Source of the DNA: Thamnidium elegans
Taxonomy: Eukaryota > Mucoromycota > Mucoromycetes > Mucorales > Mucoraceae
Direction of reading: 5' to 3'
DNA length: 64,000 bases
Assembly (NCBI GenBank): GCA_025201345.1
Contig: JAIXMG010000032.1
Location: 124,001 to 188,000, forward strand
The position numbers and the translations under genes were made by a program. This document shows positions 11,966-23,100 of the stretch, piece by piece (positions within the stretch are counted from its first letter, which is position 1; the number at the start of each line of letters is the position of its first letter). The notes under the pieces were generated by a model that worked only from the letters and a program-made list of their open reading frames with translations, was not told the origin of the DNA and ran no database searches.

Positions 11966-12817
11966 TTACATGCCCTTGATATAGGCAGGGTTAGCCTTAA
12001 AGACTTCTTGAATAATACGAATAATATTCTCAAGAGCTTCAAGCCAACTCTTCATTTGAGCAAAAGCAGCTTCATTAACAACACCAATCTTTTCATAAAA
12101 GTCCTTACGGTAAGGACAAGCCTTCATTGCGAGCTATATTTAGAAAAATTAATACTCTAAATTTGTATTTAAATTATAATTTAACTTACGGAAAATACAG
12201 GGCGAATAAGCATGTTGTGATGCTTTCTTAAAGTTTGTTCATAAGCCTTGGTGAATGAGACGTTTAATTCTTCTTCAGCGTCATCTACACTACGACGTAA
12301 AGCTTGAGCAGTAAAGTCAAGTCCTCTGTTTATTTTTTGGTTACTTTTCTTGTTGTCGTCACGTTACACTCTAATTTTATTAATATTACCTTGATAACCA
12401 AAGAAGACCTTCAGTAGCAACTCTCTTCTTATCAGGTGCTTCAGTTGCTAATAATTCTTGAAGTGTGCTATTGGCAGTAGGATTTGACAAGAAACGTTCT
12501 CTGATTTTCTAAAATTTATTTTTTGGGTTAGATAAACAATCATGCGTACTAATAAATTTGTATCGATATAGTTTTACCTTAATGTTACCGTTCATATCAT
12601 TTTGGACAACAGAGAAAGCAGCAGAGCCAAGCAAATCTTTTATATAAAGTTAGAACATACATAAATATTAAAGTGACCCTGTAGCTTTTTTTTTTATATA
12701 TAACTCACCAAAGAGCTTGACAAGGCCTTCGGTAGCTTCAATGAATTGTTCTGTATCAATTCCTTTGGAAAGGTCAACGTCAGTATAAGAGCGAGCGAGA
12801 GAATCGAAATAAGTCAT
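11966..12817 (-). CDS. Glycolipid transfer protein (GLTP fold)
   Basis: Five exons (12817-12709, 12636-12578, 12508-12390, 12325-12190, 12133-11966) give 196 aa, the normal GLTP length. The sphingoid and sugar-headgroup recognition residues of the family are visible: the D-x3-N-x2-K pattern in NDMNGNIKK, the stacking Trp in GLLWLSRGLDF, and His in RKHHNMLIRPVF. The C-terminal CPYRKDFYEKIG segment is also typical. Family members move glycosphingolipids between cytosolic faces of membranes without ATP. Related fungal het-c2 proteins act in incompatibility, but nothing here indicates that role. The 3' end lies 72 bp from the 3' end of the BRWD gene (convergent). Confidence 0.93.
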
Positions 12818-12921
12818 TTTTAAAAAATAAAGAGATGAAGATGGAAAAGAAGTTGTATAAAATAGAAAATAAAACTGGAAATATTTATACAGAAGGAAAA
12901 GAAAAAAAACGCGTTTTATTT

Positions 12922-12943
12922 AACCCCGCCCGTAGGGTAGGGT
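12922..12943. promoter_or_regulatory. Imperfect inverted repeat with TAGGG motifs upstream of GLTP gene
   Basis: A short GC-rich palindrome (AACCCCGCCC, GTA, then GGGTAGGGTT) sits about 105 bp upstream of the GLTP start in AT-rich surroundings. It contains TAGGGTAGGG, which resembles two telomere-type repeats or a Tbf1-like site. It could also be a hairpin in the 3' region of the gene ending at 12992. Its function is unknown. Confidence 0.35.
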
Positions 12944-12991
12944 TTTTAATTAGTTACTTGGCAAGCCTGTCATTTTTTTTTTTTTTTTTTT

Positions 12992-13806
12992 TTATTCTTC
13001 TTCCTTTTTAATAAAACCTTCAGGTAATTCTTCGCCGGTTAAATGATTATAATTCACTTCATATATTTCCAGACAAATCTTTTTTACGTCTTCCACGTCG
13101 ATATCTTCTTTCGAAATTTGCTTTTTAGCATAATTTAAAAGTAGGTAGGCAGACAGAAGAGTAGCTAACTGAAATAATCTGCAGGTATGTTTATTAGCCA
13201 GATTACTAAAAGTCTCTTCTATCTGGCTCTTTTTATCTGCCGTATACTCTGACTCAACATTGAATTTTTTATCTGCTTCTTCATTTAAAAAGCTTAAATA
13301 ATGGTCCTCCCGTCCTAAATTCACTGCACCTAAAATGCAATCCCTTTTTTTAATATAAAAAAAAAAGTGTGTTAATAGAGAGCTCTCGTATTAATTGGTA
13401 CTAAAAAAAATTATACCTACATATCAGCATCCTTATTATCTCTAAGTTTATATATATGACACGATTTATCTAGTCCTTTTTTGACAGCGTCAACGTCATA
13501 ATTATTATCTGAAAGAATTTTCTTTACTTTCAATATATATCTTCGTAATTTTCGTTTCTGAAGTATGAGTAAATGGTTTTTGACATAGTAGCGTTTCGCC
13601 CGTAATGCCTCACCACCTTTGGAAGGTCTACCCACTTTTCTGTCGGTAGGATCGTATTCGTTTGGAACCTCTTTGTCCACTTTTTTTTTTTTAAAAAAAA
13701 AAAAATGATAGTGTTAGTTTGCTTCGGTCTCTCTTCTTTTTTTTTTACTAGCGTTTTCGTGGGGTGTACCTGCATTCTTTCTCTTTCTATTCAAACCTGC
13801 AATCAT
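12992..13806 (-). CDS. Small basic protein with GRPSKG motif, unknown function
   Basis: Exons are 13806 to about 13770, 13679-13421 and 13343-12992, giving 215 aa if the longer first exon is used. The N-terminus is basic (MIAGLNRKRKNA). It is followed by DPTDRKVGRPSKGGEALRAK, whose GRPSKG core resembles an AT-hook, and then Lys/Arg-rich helices. The C-terminal half (RLFQLATLLSAYLLLNYAKK and onward) is amphipathic helix and could be a histone-like or dimerisation fold. I do not recognise the family. Two in-frame donors in exon 1 (after codon GCA at 13800-13798 or after GCA near 13773) both splice to 13679. The junction at 13421/13343 gives MDCILGAVNLGRED in frame. Confidence 0.62.
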
Positions 13807-14297
13807 GGTGAGTTATTATTGTTGTAAAAATGATAAAAGGAATAAATAAATAAAAATGTGACGTTCTATATTCACCCAAATTTGGGAAACTTTTTATTAA
13901 GATCGATTTTTGGAAAGGTAACTGAGAAATGGAAATTTCAGCAATGAAATATAGGAAAGGGATACAGGTTTAACCAAATAAAAGTGAACACTAACATACT
14001 TTAAGCCTATGATGGTTGATTTATTAAAAGAAAAAAGAAAAGAAGTTGAATTTATCCTTTTGGAAAAACTTTAGAATGATTTTTCGAAAATTCATCTATT
14101 TTGAAAAATTAGAGGTGGGTATACTATTACCCTATTATCCTTTTTACTCCATATTACGATATAACTAGGTAGTTCTACATTTTTTTTTGTAGTAAAAAGT
14201 ATATATTTCACCCAATCATATTTTTGACACGTGCTTTTCACGTGACTAAATAAAATATTTAAAATATTATTATTTTTGCGGTAGAAGAAAATAAGTG
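13807..14297. other. Intergenic region upstream of tRNA gene
   Basis: AT-rich with no gene seen. It includes the probable promoter of the minus-strand gene starting at 13806 and the 5' flank of the tRNA. Confidence 0.5.
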
Positions 14298-14369
14298 TCC
14301 TTGATGGTCTAGTGGCTAGGATTCGTCGCTCTCACCGACGCGGCCGGGGTTCAATTCCCCGTCAGGGAA
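14298..14369 (+). tRNA. tRNA-Glu (CTC anticodon)
   Basis: A 72-nt cloverleaf. The acceptor stem TCCTTGA pairs with TCAGGGA (one G-T pair), with discriminator A. The anticodon stem CGTCG/CGACG encloses loop CTCTCAC, giving anticodon CTC. The A box (TGGTCTAGTGG) and B box (GGTTCAATTCC) of Pol III promoters are intact. There is no intron. T-rich sequence shortly downstream can serve as the Pol III terminator. Confidence 0.97.
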
Positions 14370-14828
14370 TATTTTATATATTTTTGCTTTAGCGTAGTGT
14401 ATGTAGATGTATGTTATGTAAGCAAGTTGTTAATCAATCGATAGTGTAAAAAGGGTATAATAAGGTAATAGTAAGAAAAGTGAGCACCAGTTCCTGTTCT
14501 ATAAGTAGAACGACTTAAATGTAGAAATATGGTTTAAATAAAATTAAAAGGATACAATGAATTTTAAATAATTCAAGGGAATCAAGCTACGAGTAAATAT
14601 GGATTGAAGGGAATAAAATAGTAGTAAAAAGATTAAGAATAATCAAAAAGAAAACCCTTTTTATGTATTTAGTTAGGTAGTAAGTTAATTGATTTTTTAT
14701 TTTTATTTGATAAATCGTTTGGTATTTATATGTTTTTAAAAAGAGATAAGAAAAGATATTTATAAATTATTTGTATGGATGAACCATCTATTAGTTTGTC
14801 CATGCATTGGATGGATCCACGATTTGCT
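14370..14828. other. Intergenic region, tRNA to uncharacterised gene
   Basis: AT-rich with no coding signal seen. It holds the tRNA terminator and the 3' region of the minus-strand gene ending at 14829. Confidence 0.5.
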
Positions 14829-16105
14829 TCATCCAAAATCAAAAAGAGAAAATAGTATTTTGTCGTGTAACAGTCGTTCATATATACATACATAAATTAA
14901 ATCATCAAGAGACTTGGAAATATCTTGAGCTTCTTTTTCTACGTCAATAATCGTAGTACTCAAGATGCTCTTATGCCACTCATTCAGAACTTCGTCAGTG
15001 AAATGATCACGTGTATATCTGTTAAATTGTGATGGCTTAAGAAGCATGACATTACTTAATGCGCTATAAAGAGAATAAGTGGTATATAACCCATTATTAA
15101 TACATCAGCTAGTAACAAGTAAATACATCATCAAACTTACATAAGTTCAGGTAAATTCGTTTCAAGACTAAATTCCAATCCTGTGGCCGAAGCATGTACG
15201 ATTTTTTGTTTGTATTTCATAAATTTTTCTGCCAGGGTTTCTTGTTTATTTGGTCGTTTAGCTTGCATATGAATAATAATGAGTATTAGTATAATGTACC
15301 AGCAAAACATTGAGCAAGTATATAGTTTGAGTGGTACTTACTGTTGTAAATGCATCATCTTTTTGAGACTTTCGCTTTACTGAAAGCTATTTAAAAGTCA
15401 GAACAAAAAGCTCAAAAATTGAGCCATGCTTACATTTATGTCTGCATCGTCATTGCTTAAACTATCCATACTAGAGCTACCGCTTACATCTTGTTGAAGA
15501 CTATGGTTACTTATTGATAACGATTCTTAATTATATGAACGTAACGCGGTTATAGTCGTTATTTTCTTCATTATTTCAAGTTCTTTCTATTAATAACAAA
15601 AAGAAGTGTAAGTAAAACAAAAAATGCGTAGGTGATCTTATCATATATTAACGAATACACTACTTCTGCAAATAACCGGTCTGAAGCAATCTTAGCTATT
15701 TTATTAACTTCGTGGTCCCAGAAGTATTTATTAGCATAATTATTATGGACATTCTGTTTTAACCAGAATATATCAGTAGCTTACAGAAATAACTGAAATA
15801 TTATGCCTCACCTTCACAATTGTCTCACAACTTTTTAATATTTTATAACTGTTACTATTAATTTGGACATTTTTCAGCATACATTGAATGTCTTGTGAAT
15901 AGGACTGATGCGCTTCATTTTTGCTTCCAGTACAGCCACTCATATAGTAGAAGTGAAAATCATACTTCGTAATGTTTCGCCAAGTTTTATCTGATAGTTT
16001 CCAGAAGTCTAAAATAATAAACAAGAAGAGTAGATGAATAAATAAATAAAATAACCTATAGAAACATTTACCGGGAACATTCAATGCATCACTTGTATTG
16101 CTCAT
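14829..16105 (-). CDS. Uncharacterised multi-exon protein
   Basis: Exons 16105-16072, 16008-15812 and 15753-15653 join in frame (MSNTSDALNVPDFWKLSDKT, then KNVHNNYANKYFWDHEVNK). Further exons follow at about 15510-15435 (SLQQDVSGSSSMDSLSN), 15390-15346 (LSVKRKSQKDDAFTT), 15262-15143 (KRPNKQETLAEKFMKY) and 15061-14829 (ALSNVMLLKPSQFNRYTRDH). The total is roughly 270-300 aa. The join between the exon ending near 15346 and the next needs a donor a few bases downstream to keep frame, so the model is less certain there. No domain is recognised. The sequence is mostly helical and polar with no signal peptide. It is likely lineage-specific. Confidence 0.55.
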
Positions 16106-17107
16106 GTGGAGATATACGTTTGATTTAACACAGAAAAATTAATAAAAACAGGTGAATAAGATTAAATGTCTAATAACGTTTATTTCTTATTTTAATTGTA
16201 AAAATCAATCCCGGTAAAAGGGATTGCTAACTATGATTTCTTATTTATAGTCTTTTGCAATAGTGGTCACACTATTGTGATTGATTGTTACATTTAGATT
16301 TGATCTAGTGACTTTTATAGCCTGAGGATCTTGGTTTCTAGATCCTGTGCTTTTTTTATATATAAGGTTCATTTTGATACCTAACGTTTGTTATGTTTTA
16401 TAATCGATGGTTCATCGATTATTATATATTCTATTTTATGTGTGGTTTTACCACAGCTCATGACAATACCAATAAACTAATATAACGCTTAACAAGCAGA
16501 TTAAAAGTGAAAAATTCTGACGACTTTCTCGTTTCAAACATTCCTATAAAAGGCGAGGGCGTAACGGTGTGGCTTCCGAAATCCGTAGCATTTTTTTTCT
16601 TTTTTTTTTTTGCTTAGTTCAAACTTCTTGTTTGGAAAAAAAGTACAAGGGAAAGTAAGATCCAAGGGAATTCAGGAACAAAATAAAATATAAAGTAAAG
16701 ATAAAAATAAAAGAGCTAATTTAAAGGTCTTTTATAAGTTAAGAGAAGTATAAGATAAAGTTGTTTACAAAATGTGAATTGATTTTTATTAGATTGTGAT
16801 TTTTTTTGATGGTTATTTATATTATTTTAGATTTTTACAAAAGTATTATTTAAAGGCAAAGGAGGTTAAAATTTGTTTACAACCATCCTCGTCAAAGAGA
16901 ATCCTCTTCGAGGAGCAATCTCCTTCGATTAGTAGGGCTACCAAAGAAAATAAAGGAAATTGCGGTTTTGGTTGCGTAGATACATATTATAAATTTTATT
17001 TTATTTTGATCCTTAAAATTATTTCGTTGTGATGGCAACTAACATCGTATATCATATATATATATAAAGAAAGAAAAAAAAAACACCCACTATGATTTTT
17101 ATATACT
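16106..17107. other. Intergenic region
   Basis: No gene is seen. There is an AT dinucleotide run near 17053-17066. A 78-codon plus-strand frame at 16796 lacks coding character. The region should contain the promoter of the gene starting at 16105 and the 3' end of Nse4. Confidence 0.45.
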
Positions 17108-18254
17108 TTAATACCATTCCGTCCCACCTGCAACCTTATCAGTGAATTGACGAGTAGGGATATACGACTTTGTAATTTTAAAAGTCTTTACAATATCATT
17201 CCAATCCTTAATATCGATACCCATAATGATTTGTTTTTTGTTGACAACATCTTCGATACTAGTTACGTTAGGAGCATCTCTCAGGTCTAGGATGGGTTGA
17301 CCTGTTTCTGTAGATATACCAACAACACCACTACGTGCTAAAAACGATACATAAAAGATATTTTCCACTGTTTGAGAGAAGGATTCGGGATTGGTGACAA
17401 ATTTGAAATAGTTGACTGGACCCACTTGACTTAATATTTGATAAATCGTATTTACATTATTTGATGTTTCGTTTTCTTGTTCTTTAATATCACTTTCTTT
17501 CAACTATATAATATATATAAATTTCTTTTTACATTTCTATTTTTCATTCCCCCCTTTTTTATTACCTTTGTTGGCATAACTAAATCCTCTTTATTCTTTG
17601 TTAACTTTCCTGTTCTTGTTCTTTTAAGTTCTTTACGTTGAAATGATAAAGGCCCCAACATAAAATCCATAGTATGAACTCTTTTACCGAACGTACTCGC
17701 TTTTTGTCCAATCAACTCCCAATCTAAACAAGTATCAGCAATATGATTTGGTCCTTCACTGGAAAATGTAATCACTTTTGCAACAAGTTCATCTAGATTG
17801 ACTTCCACACTATCTCCAATTTGAATACTTTGTGTCTTTTGTGAATTTAAATCAGAAGCAAGTACTAAGAATTTGGAATCTAATACTGCTTCTTGCGTGT
17901 TCTTTACTACAAAAAAAAAAATAAAAAAATTAAAACATGTATTTTTTCTTTTATTTTTTACTTACCATTCTTGAACAATACGTTGGATTTACTCACAAAT
18001 CGCAATAAACCATCACCAGAATCTTGAGCTACTAATTCACGTCTTTTTTCTATTTACGAATAGTCAATATTCTATTTGAGGGGTAGATTGGCCTAATTTT
18101 TTTTACCAAGTGCTTCTTCAGTCAATTGACGGTACTTTATCCGTAATTCACGTCGTTCTTCTTCACATTGTTTAGGATCGTATTCTTCTCTATCAGTCCC
18201 CTTTTCTACGATTTCTTTTACTTCAAGTAAGCCTTGATCTCTTGCAGGTCCCAT
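17108..18254 (-). CDS. NSE4: Nse4-type kleisin of the Smc5/6 complex
   Basis: Exons 18254-18107, 18049-17966, 17906-17566 and 17503-17108 total 969 nt (322 aa). The protein starts MGPARDQGLLEV with an N-terminal helical segment (YDPKQCEEERRELRIKYRQL) typical of Nse4. It continues through the central SVEVNLDELVAKVITF and DTCLDWELIGQKA region. It ends in the Nse4 C-terminal winged-helix signature FVTNPESFSQTVENIFYVSF and RSGVVGIS. Nse4 bridges the Smc5 and Smc6 heads with Nse1 and Nse3 and is needed for DNA repair and chromosome segregation in the nucleus. Length and motif order are as expected for the family, and nothing appears broken. Confidence 0.93.
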
Positions 18255-19475
18255 AATATATATTGTTGTCAAAAAAAAAAACGGAAGGAAAAAAAAAAAT
18301 AGTTTTAAAAACAAAGCTTTATTAAAAAAGGTCACGGTCTGTCAGTAGTTGTCTGACTATCGCAAAAAAGAATGGTGTTTTTCAATATATTGTACAAAAA
18401 AAAAAAAAAAGAGTAAAGCATAGCCTCCTGCTATTTTATCGTGAAAATATTAGTTAATTTTATCACATACATTTGATTAATAGCTGTATATTCGGTTCTC
18501 TAAAATAAAAAAATCCCTAAATCGGTGTAGAACCCTGTATGTACATTCTATTGACGTCAATTGAGGTAAAAGTGAGGTAAATTACTAAAAAAGCATACTT
18601 CAAAATAGATGAGAATGACCTATGTGTAAATTTTGCGTCATCTTCTTTATTTAATACAAAGTATATATCCGCATAAAATACTTTATTAATTACATTGAAT
18701 ATTTATCTTATTTATGGTGGGCATAAAATAAAGTCTGCTAAAAAGAATAAAGACAATGAATTGTTTATTATGCATTTTTTAAAAAAGGGGGAATATACGC
18801 CAATATAAAAGGAATTAGTATGACATTTTTTTTTTATATACTTTTATGTACTTAAAACCTATATATGTGAAACGAGAACATTAGACCAGACACGAAACAA
18901 AATGTTCCTGATCCACGCATAAATGAAGTATATATATATACAAGCCAAAGAGTGACAAAAAGATATAACAGGCGATCTCTTTTTTTTTTTTTGAGGTACA
19001 TATAAATGAACTAATTTGTGTGTAATACAAAATAAAACTTAGTTTAAAGTAGCGTTTTTATGAGTGGTGAAAGACTATATGGTGTTTTAATTAGGCGAGT
19101 AAAAGTTTTTACATATTCTTTTGTTCAACCAACACGTTGGGTCACTAACTTTAATTTCCATTATTGAAGTTTGCAGAAGTGCTTTAACTACTCAGCAAGC
19201 CTACGAATCATTTTAGTTATACTGACTTTAAATAAAGTAATCCTATTTCCCAAAGCATATGTTTGTTTTTAAAAAAAAGTCTCGAGGATAAGCTTTTTGG
19301 ATAGAAAAAAAAAAAAAAAAGTCACGTGCGAAATGCCAATATGGGATTTAAATATATTTTTTTTCGTTTTTTTTTTTTTTTTTTTCTTTTTTGCTAATTA
19401 TAAAAGAAAAACTCTTTAATACTTTTTTTAAATCTCTCTATTGAAACTCTTTCAACTCGACTTTTTATTATAAAT
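18255..19475. other. Divergent promoter region, Nse4 / GYF gene
   Basis: No gene is seen in 1.2 kb. Homopolymers include A runs near 18397-18412 and 19304-19320 and T runs near 19356-19390. Both flanking genes are transcribed away from it. Confidence 0.5.
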
Positions 19476-22400
19476 ATGACTACTAACATGAACTTTGGAC
19501 CTGAATGGTAAAGTAGTTTTTAAATATACCCCCATGTCTTTTTTTCTTCTTCTTCAAAACAAATAACATGTCAAATTTTTTTTTTATTGTAGGATGCGTG
19601 GAAGTTTCCCCAAGCATAATAACAACAGTAATTCCAATTTCGCGTCCTCAGATATATTAGATTCTCTCTTACCTTTTGAAGATCAACACGGTTTAAAATA
19701 TTCAAAGGACTTTATGCTTAGCTTGTATAAGCCTGATTCTCAATTACCTTCTGATTTCAATCAACACGAGTACGTCACCACTGACAAAATCTTGTGCCCT
19801 TTAGCATTTGAGGAGTTGTCAGAATCCGAGAAAAAGGTATGCCTAATTATATGTAAAAAAAAATCGGGGGGTTTTATTTTTTTTTTAAAAAAAAAAACTT
19901 GTATTTTAGCTTCTCTCTGGTCCTGTTCATTCGGAAGTGTCACGTCGTGGCGACAAGTCCAATGCTGTTAGGCATCGTGCTGACTTGTACTCAGGAGCTA
20001 GTCCAATGCAAAGCCCTGCATCTGAAAATGGTCCTGGACGATTAGGTTCTCGTAAGGGTAAGTTTATAGGAGGACAACGAAAAAGGGAAAATTTTAAAAA
20101 GGCTAAGTTTTTTTTTTTTCTTTAAAAAGGTCGTACTGGAGAGTACTTTACCAAGGATCAATCTTTGAAGCGTTCTGACAGCGGTAAGTTTTTTTTTTTT
20201 TTTTTAAAAAAAAGGGAGAAAGTAATATTGCAAAAAAAAAAAAAAAACTAACTGTTTTTTTAATCTAGATTTACTGAAAAGACGCGACCAAGGCGATGAC
20301 ATGAGCTTGCCATTAAACAAGTTAGATGATGAAGGGAAGGAACCTAACTGGAGCAAGGGTAGTCTCGGTGCATTTAACAGTAGTGGTTTATTTAGCAGTG
20401 ATAATGACACTCCGTTCAAGTCTGATGTTCTCTTTGGCAGTACCACCGCCACGACCTCCATCACCACGCCATCTGACTTGGGTGGCTTGTCGGCTGTCAA
20501 GAAACCGGAGGACATTAAATGGTTTTATCGTGATCCTTCTGGACAAGTACAAGGACCATTTGAAGCACAAGAGATGCAAGACTGGTATAAAGCAGGGTTC
20601 TTTACGCCTACTTTAATGCTTCGTCGTGAAGACGAAACCGTGTTTGAATCATTAATGGTACTGACACAAAAAGTCGGTAACGATGACCAGCCTTTCTTAA
20701 CGCCTCGTCCTGCTGCTGCTAGAACTACTCCTAGTGATCTCTTTGGTACGCCAGATAACTTGTTTAGAAATGATTTGCAGTCGAGATATATGCCTTTTGG
20801 TGGTGGTGGAGTAGCAGCACCTACTACACCAGGTGGTAGTATTATGGACAGCTTTTTAGGTGGTAATACACCAACTACTCCGTTATATCAAAGTCCTTAT
20901 AATTATGGCGGATCCTTGTTACGAGATAATCGATGGGGAAATGATAATCAGCCACAACCTTCTCCTTCTTGGTTGAATTCTAATAATCCTGCTAGTCAAT
21001 TAGGGTTTATGCCTCAGCAACAGCAACAACAACAACAATATCAACAGCAACAACAACATCAACAACATAATGGCGTATTTGGTTCTAATATGAATTCGCC
21101 TGGCTTATTCGATTACCAACGTGTTGTTAACGAACAATTAGATCAACACCAACAGTATGCTCATTTGTTACAACAAAACCAACAACAAAGATCCATGCAA
21201 TTTCAACAGCAGTTTAATCAAATGCAACCTCCTGTTCCTTCTGCTCCTCAACAACAACAACAACAACAACAGCAACAACAACAACAGCAACAACAACAAC
21301 AGCAACAACAAAATAGTCCATTAGATGCTTTTAAAAACACACAATTAGAAAATTCAAATGCTAGTAATCATGCTTCTCCTGTATTAAGACCAAGTATTTT
21401 AACAAGTGGTGGTTGGAATTCTTCTGCACCTGGCACACCTATTGGAGAAGTTCCTTCTAGTCCTTGGGGTTCAATCGTATCTACTGCTATTCCTACTAAA
21501 GTATCAGAAGAGTTACAAGCAAAGGCTCCTGGCGCTCAGTCCCCTAGAGCTCCTTCTTCTCCCAAGAAACCTATTGAGAAGCCTGTAAAGACTAAATCTA
21601 TTGTCGAGTCTTTTGCTGATATCCAAATTGCTGAAGAAAAGAAGATTGCTGACGAAAAGAGAGCTGCAGAGGAAAAGAGGGCTGCTATTGCTGCTGCTCA
21701 ACAAGCTGCCGAAGAAAAGAAGACTCAACAAGTTGCTGCTCAACAAGCTGCCGCTGCCGCTCAACAATCCCCTGTCAAGGCTTCTACACCTGCCCCTATA
21801 GTAACTAAGCCAGTTGTTTCTCTTCGTGAAATTCAACAAGAAGAATTAAGAATTGCTAACGAAAAGAAGCAAAAGCAAGCCAAGACCGCAGCTATCACCC
21901 CTACTTGGACTACTGCTTCTAGTGCCAACAATGTTCATTCCACTACACCTACATGGTCTCAACCTACTCATAAACCTCTTTCTCTTCGTGAGATTCAAGA
22001 AATGGAAGCCAAGAATGCTGAATCAGCCAAGAAAGAAACTTCTGCAGCAGAATATTTAGCTCAACAAGAGAGATTAGCTAATGCTACACCTAGTACTTTA
22101 TCTTGGGGTGTTGTTGTACCTAATAACAGTAAATCAAGCGCTTCTCCTTCTGCTACCACCGCTGCCGCTAGTAGTAGTAATTCTGCTGCTTGGTCTGCAC
22201 CTTCTGGTCCTAAAAAGACATTGAGAGAAATTCAACAAGAGGAAGAATTGGCTATGAAGAAGAAGAATGCTAAGGCTAATAAGGCTAGTACTACTACTGC
22301 TGCTGCTATTGCCGCTGCCGCTGCTGCCAATAATCAAAGTAGCAGAGCTTACTCCGTTCCTTCTACTCCTTCTGCTGGTGGTGGTTGGACTACAGTTACT

Positions 22401-22832
22401 AGTGTTCGTGCTACTAAGCCTACCCCACCTGCTGCTGCTGCACCTGCTGCGCCCGCTCCTACACCTTCCCCAGTTCGTTGGGAACCTGTGAAGCCCATTG
22501 CTACCGCACCTCGTACTCGTGGACCTAGCGAAGAATTCCGTCGTTGGTGTAGAAAGGCTTTACGCGATTTAAACTCTGGCGTCAACCAGGAAGAAATTAT
22601 TGAAATGTTGATTTCTTTCCCTGTCGATTCAAACTCTGGCGAAATTATTGAAGATGTTATTTATGCTAATTCTTTGAGAATTGATGGTAAGCGTTTTGCT
22701 CAAGAGTTTATGAAGCGTAGAAAGGCAGATTTGGCAGGTAGATTGGATATTGTTACAGCTGGACTTGAGGAAGAGGATGAGGATGATTTTAAGGTTGTGC
22801 AGAAGAAGGGAAAGAAGAAGGCTGCTGCTTAG
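19476..22832 (+). CDS. GYF-domain protein of GIGYF/Smy2 type
   Basis: Exons 19476-19507, 19593-19836, 19910-20057, 20130-20183 and 20269-22832 give 1013 aa. The N-terminal segment KYSKDFMLSLYKPDSQLPSD matches the eIF4E/4EHP-binding block of animal GIGYF proteins (YxxxxML followed by LY and PSD). The GYF domain follows (IKWFYRDPSGQVQGPFEAQE, MQDWYKAGFF). Such domains bind proline-rich peptides, for example PPGL/PPGF in translational repressors. The middle is Gln-rich, then Ala/Lys-rich coiled coil with repeated LREIQ blocks (four or so). The C-terminus has the conserved helical EEFRRWCRKALRDLNSG region. The likely role is translational repression or mRNA decay in the cytoplasm. Gln tracts alternate CAA and CAG. 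Confidence 0.94.
21248..21311 (+). repeat. Polyglutamine CAA/CAG tract in GYF gene
   Basis: About 21 consecutive Gln codons, mostly CAA with interspersed CAG. A second, shorter Gln-rich stretch lies at about 21016-21065. Confidence 0.9.
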
Positions 22833-23100
22833 GTTCTTTCTGTATGTTGTAAATAAATTGTGTTTTTTTTTTTAAATAGGTCTTGTTTTAATAGTTTGAA
22901 AGCAACAATTGAGTTTAAGAGTAGTTGGATTACCTAATTCTAAAAGGCAAATGTTTAGGCTTTTTTTCTTTTTTGTATGGCAGTCCCTCCTCCCTTAAAT
23001 ATTTTGGTTCCCCCCAAAAAAGAAAAAAAAAAATCAACAGTTTCCACTTTTTTCCCATCTTGTCTTTCTTTTCTTTTTACTTTTTGCAAAAGAAAAAAAA

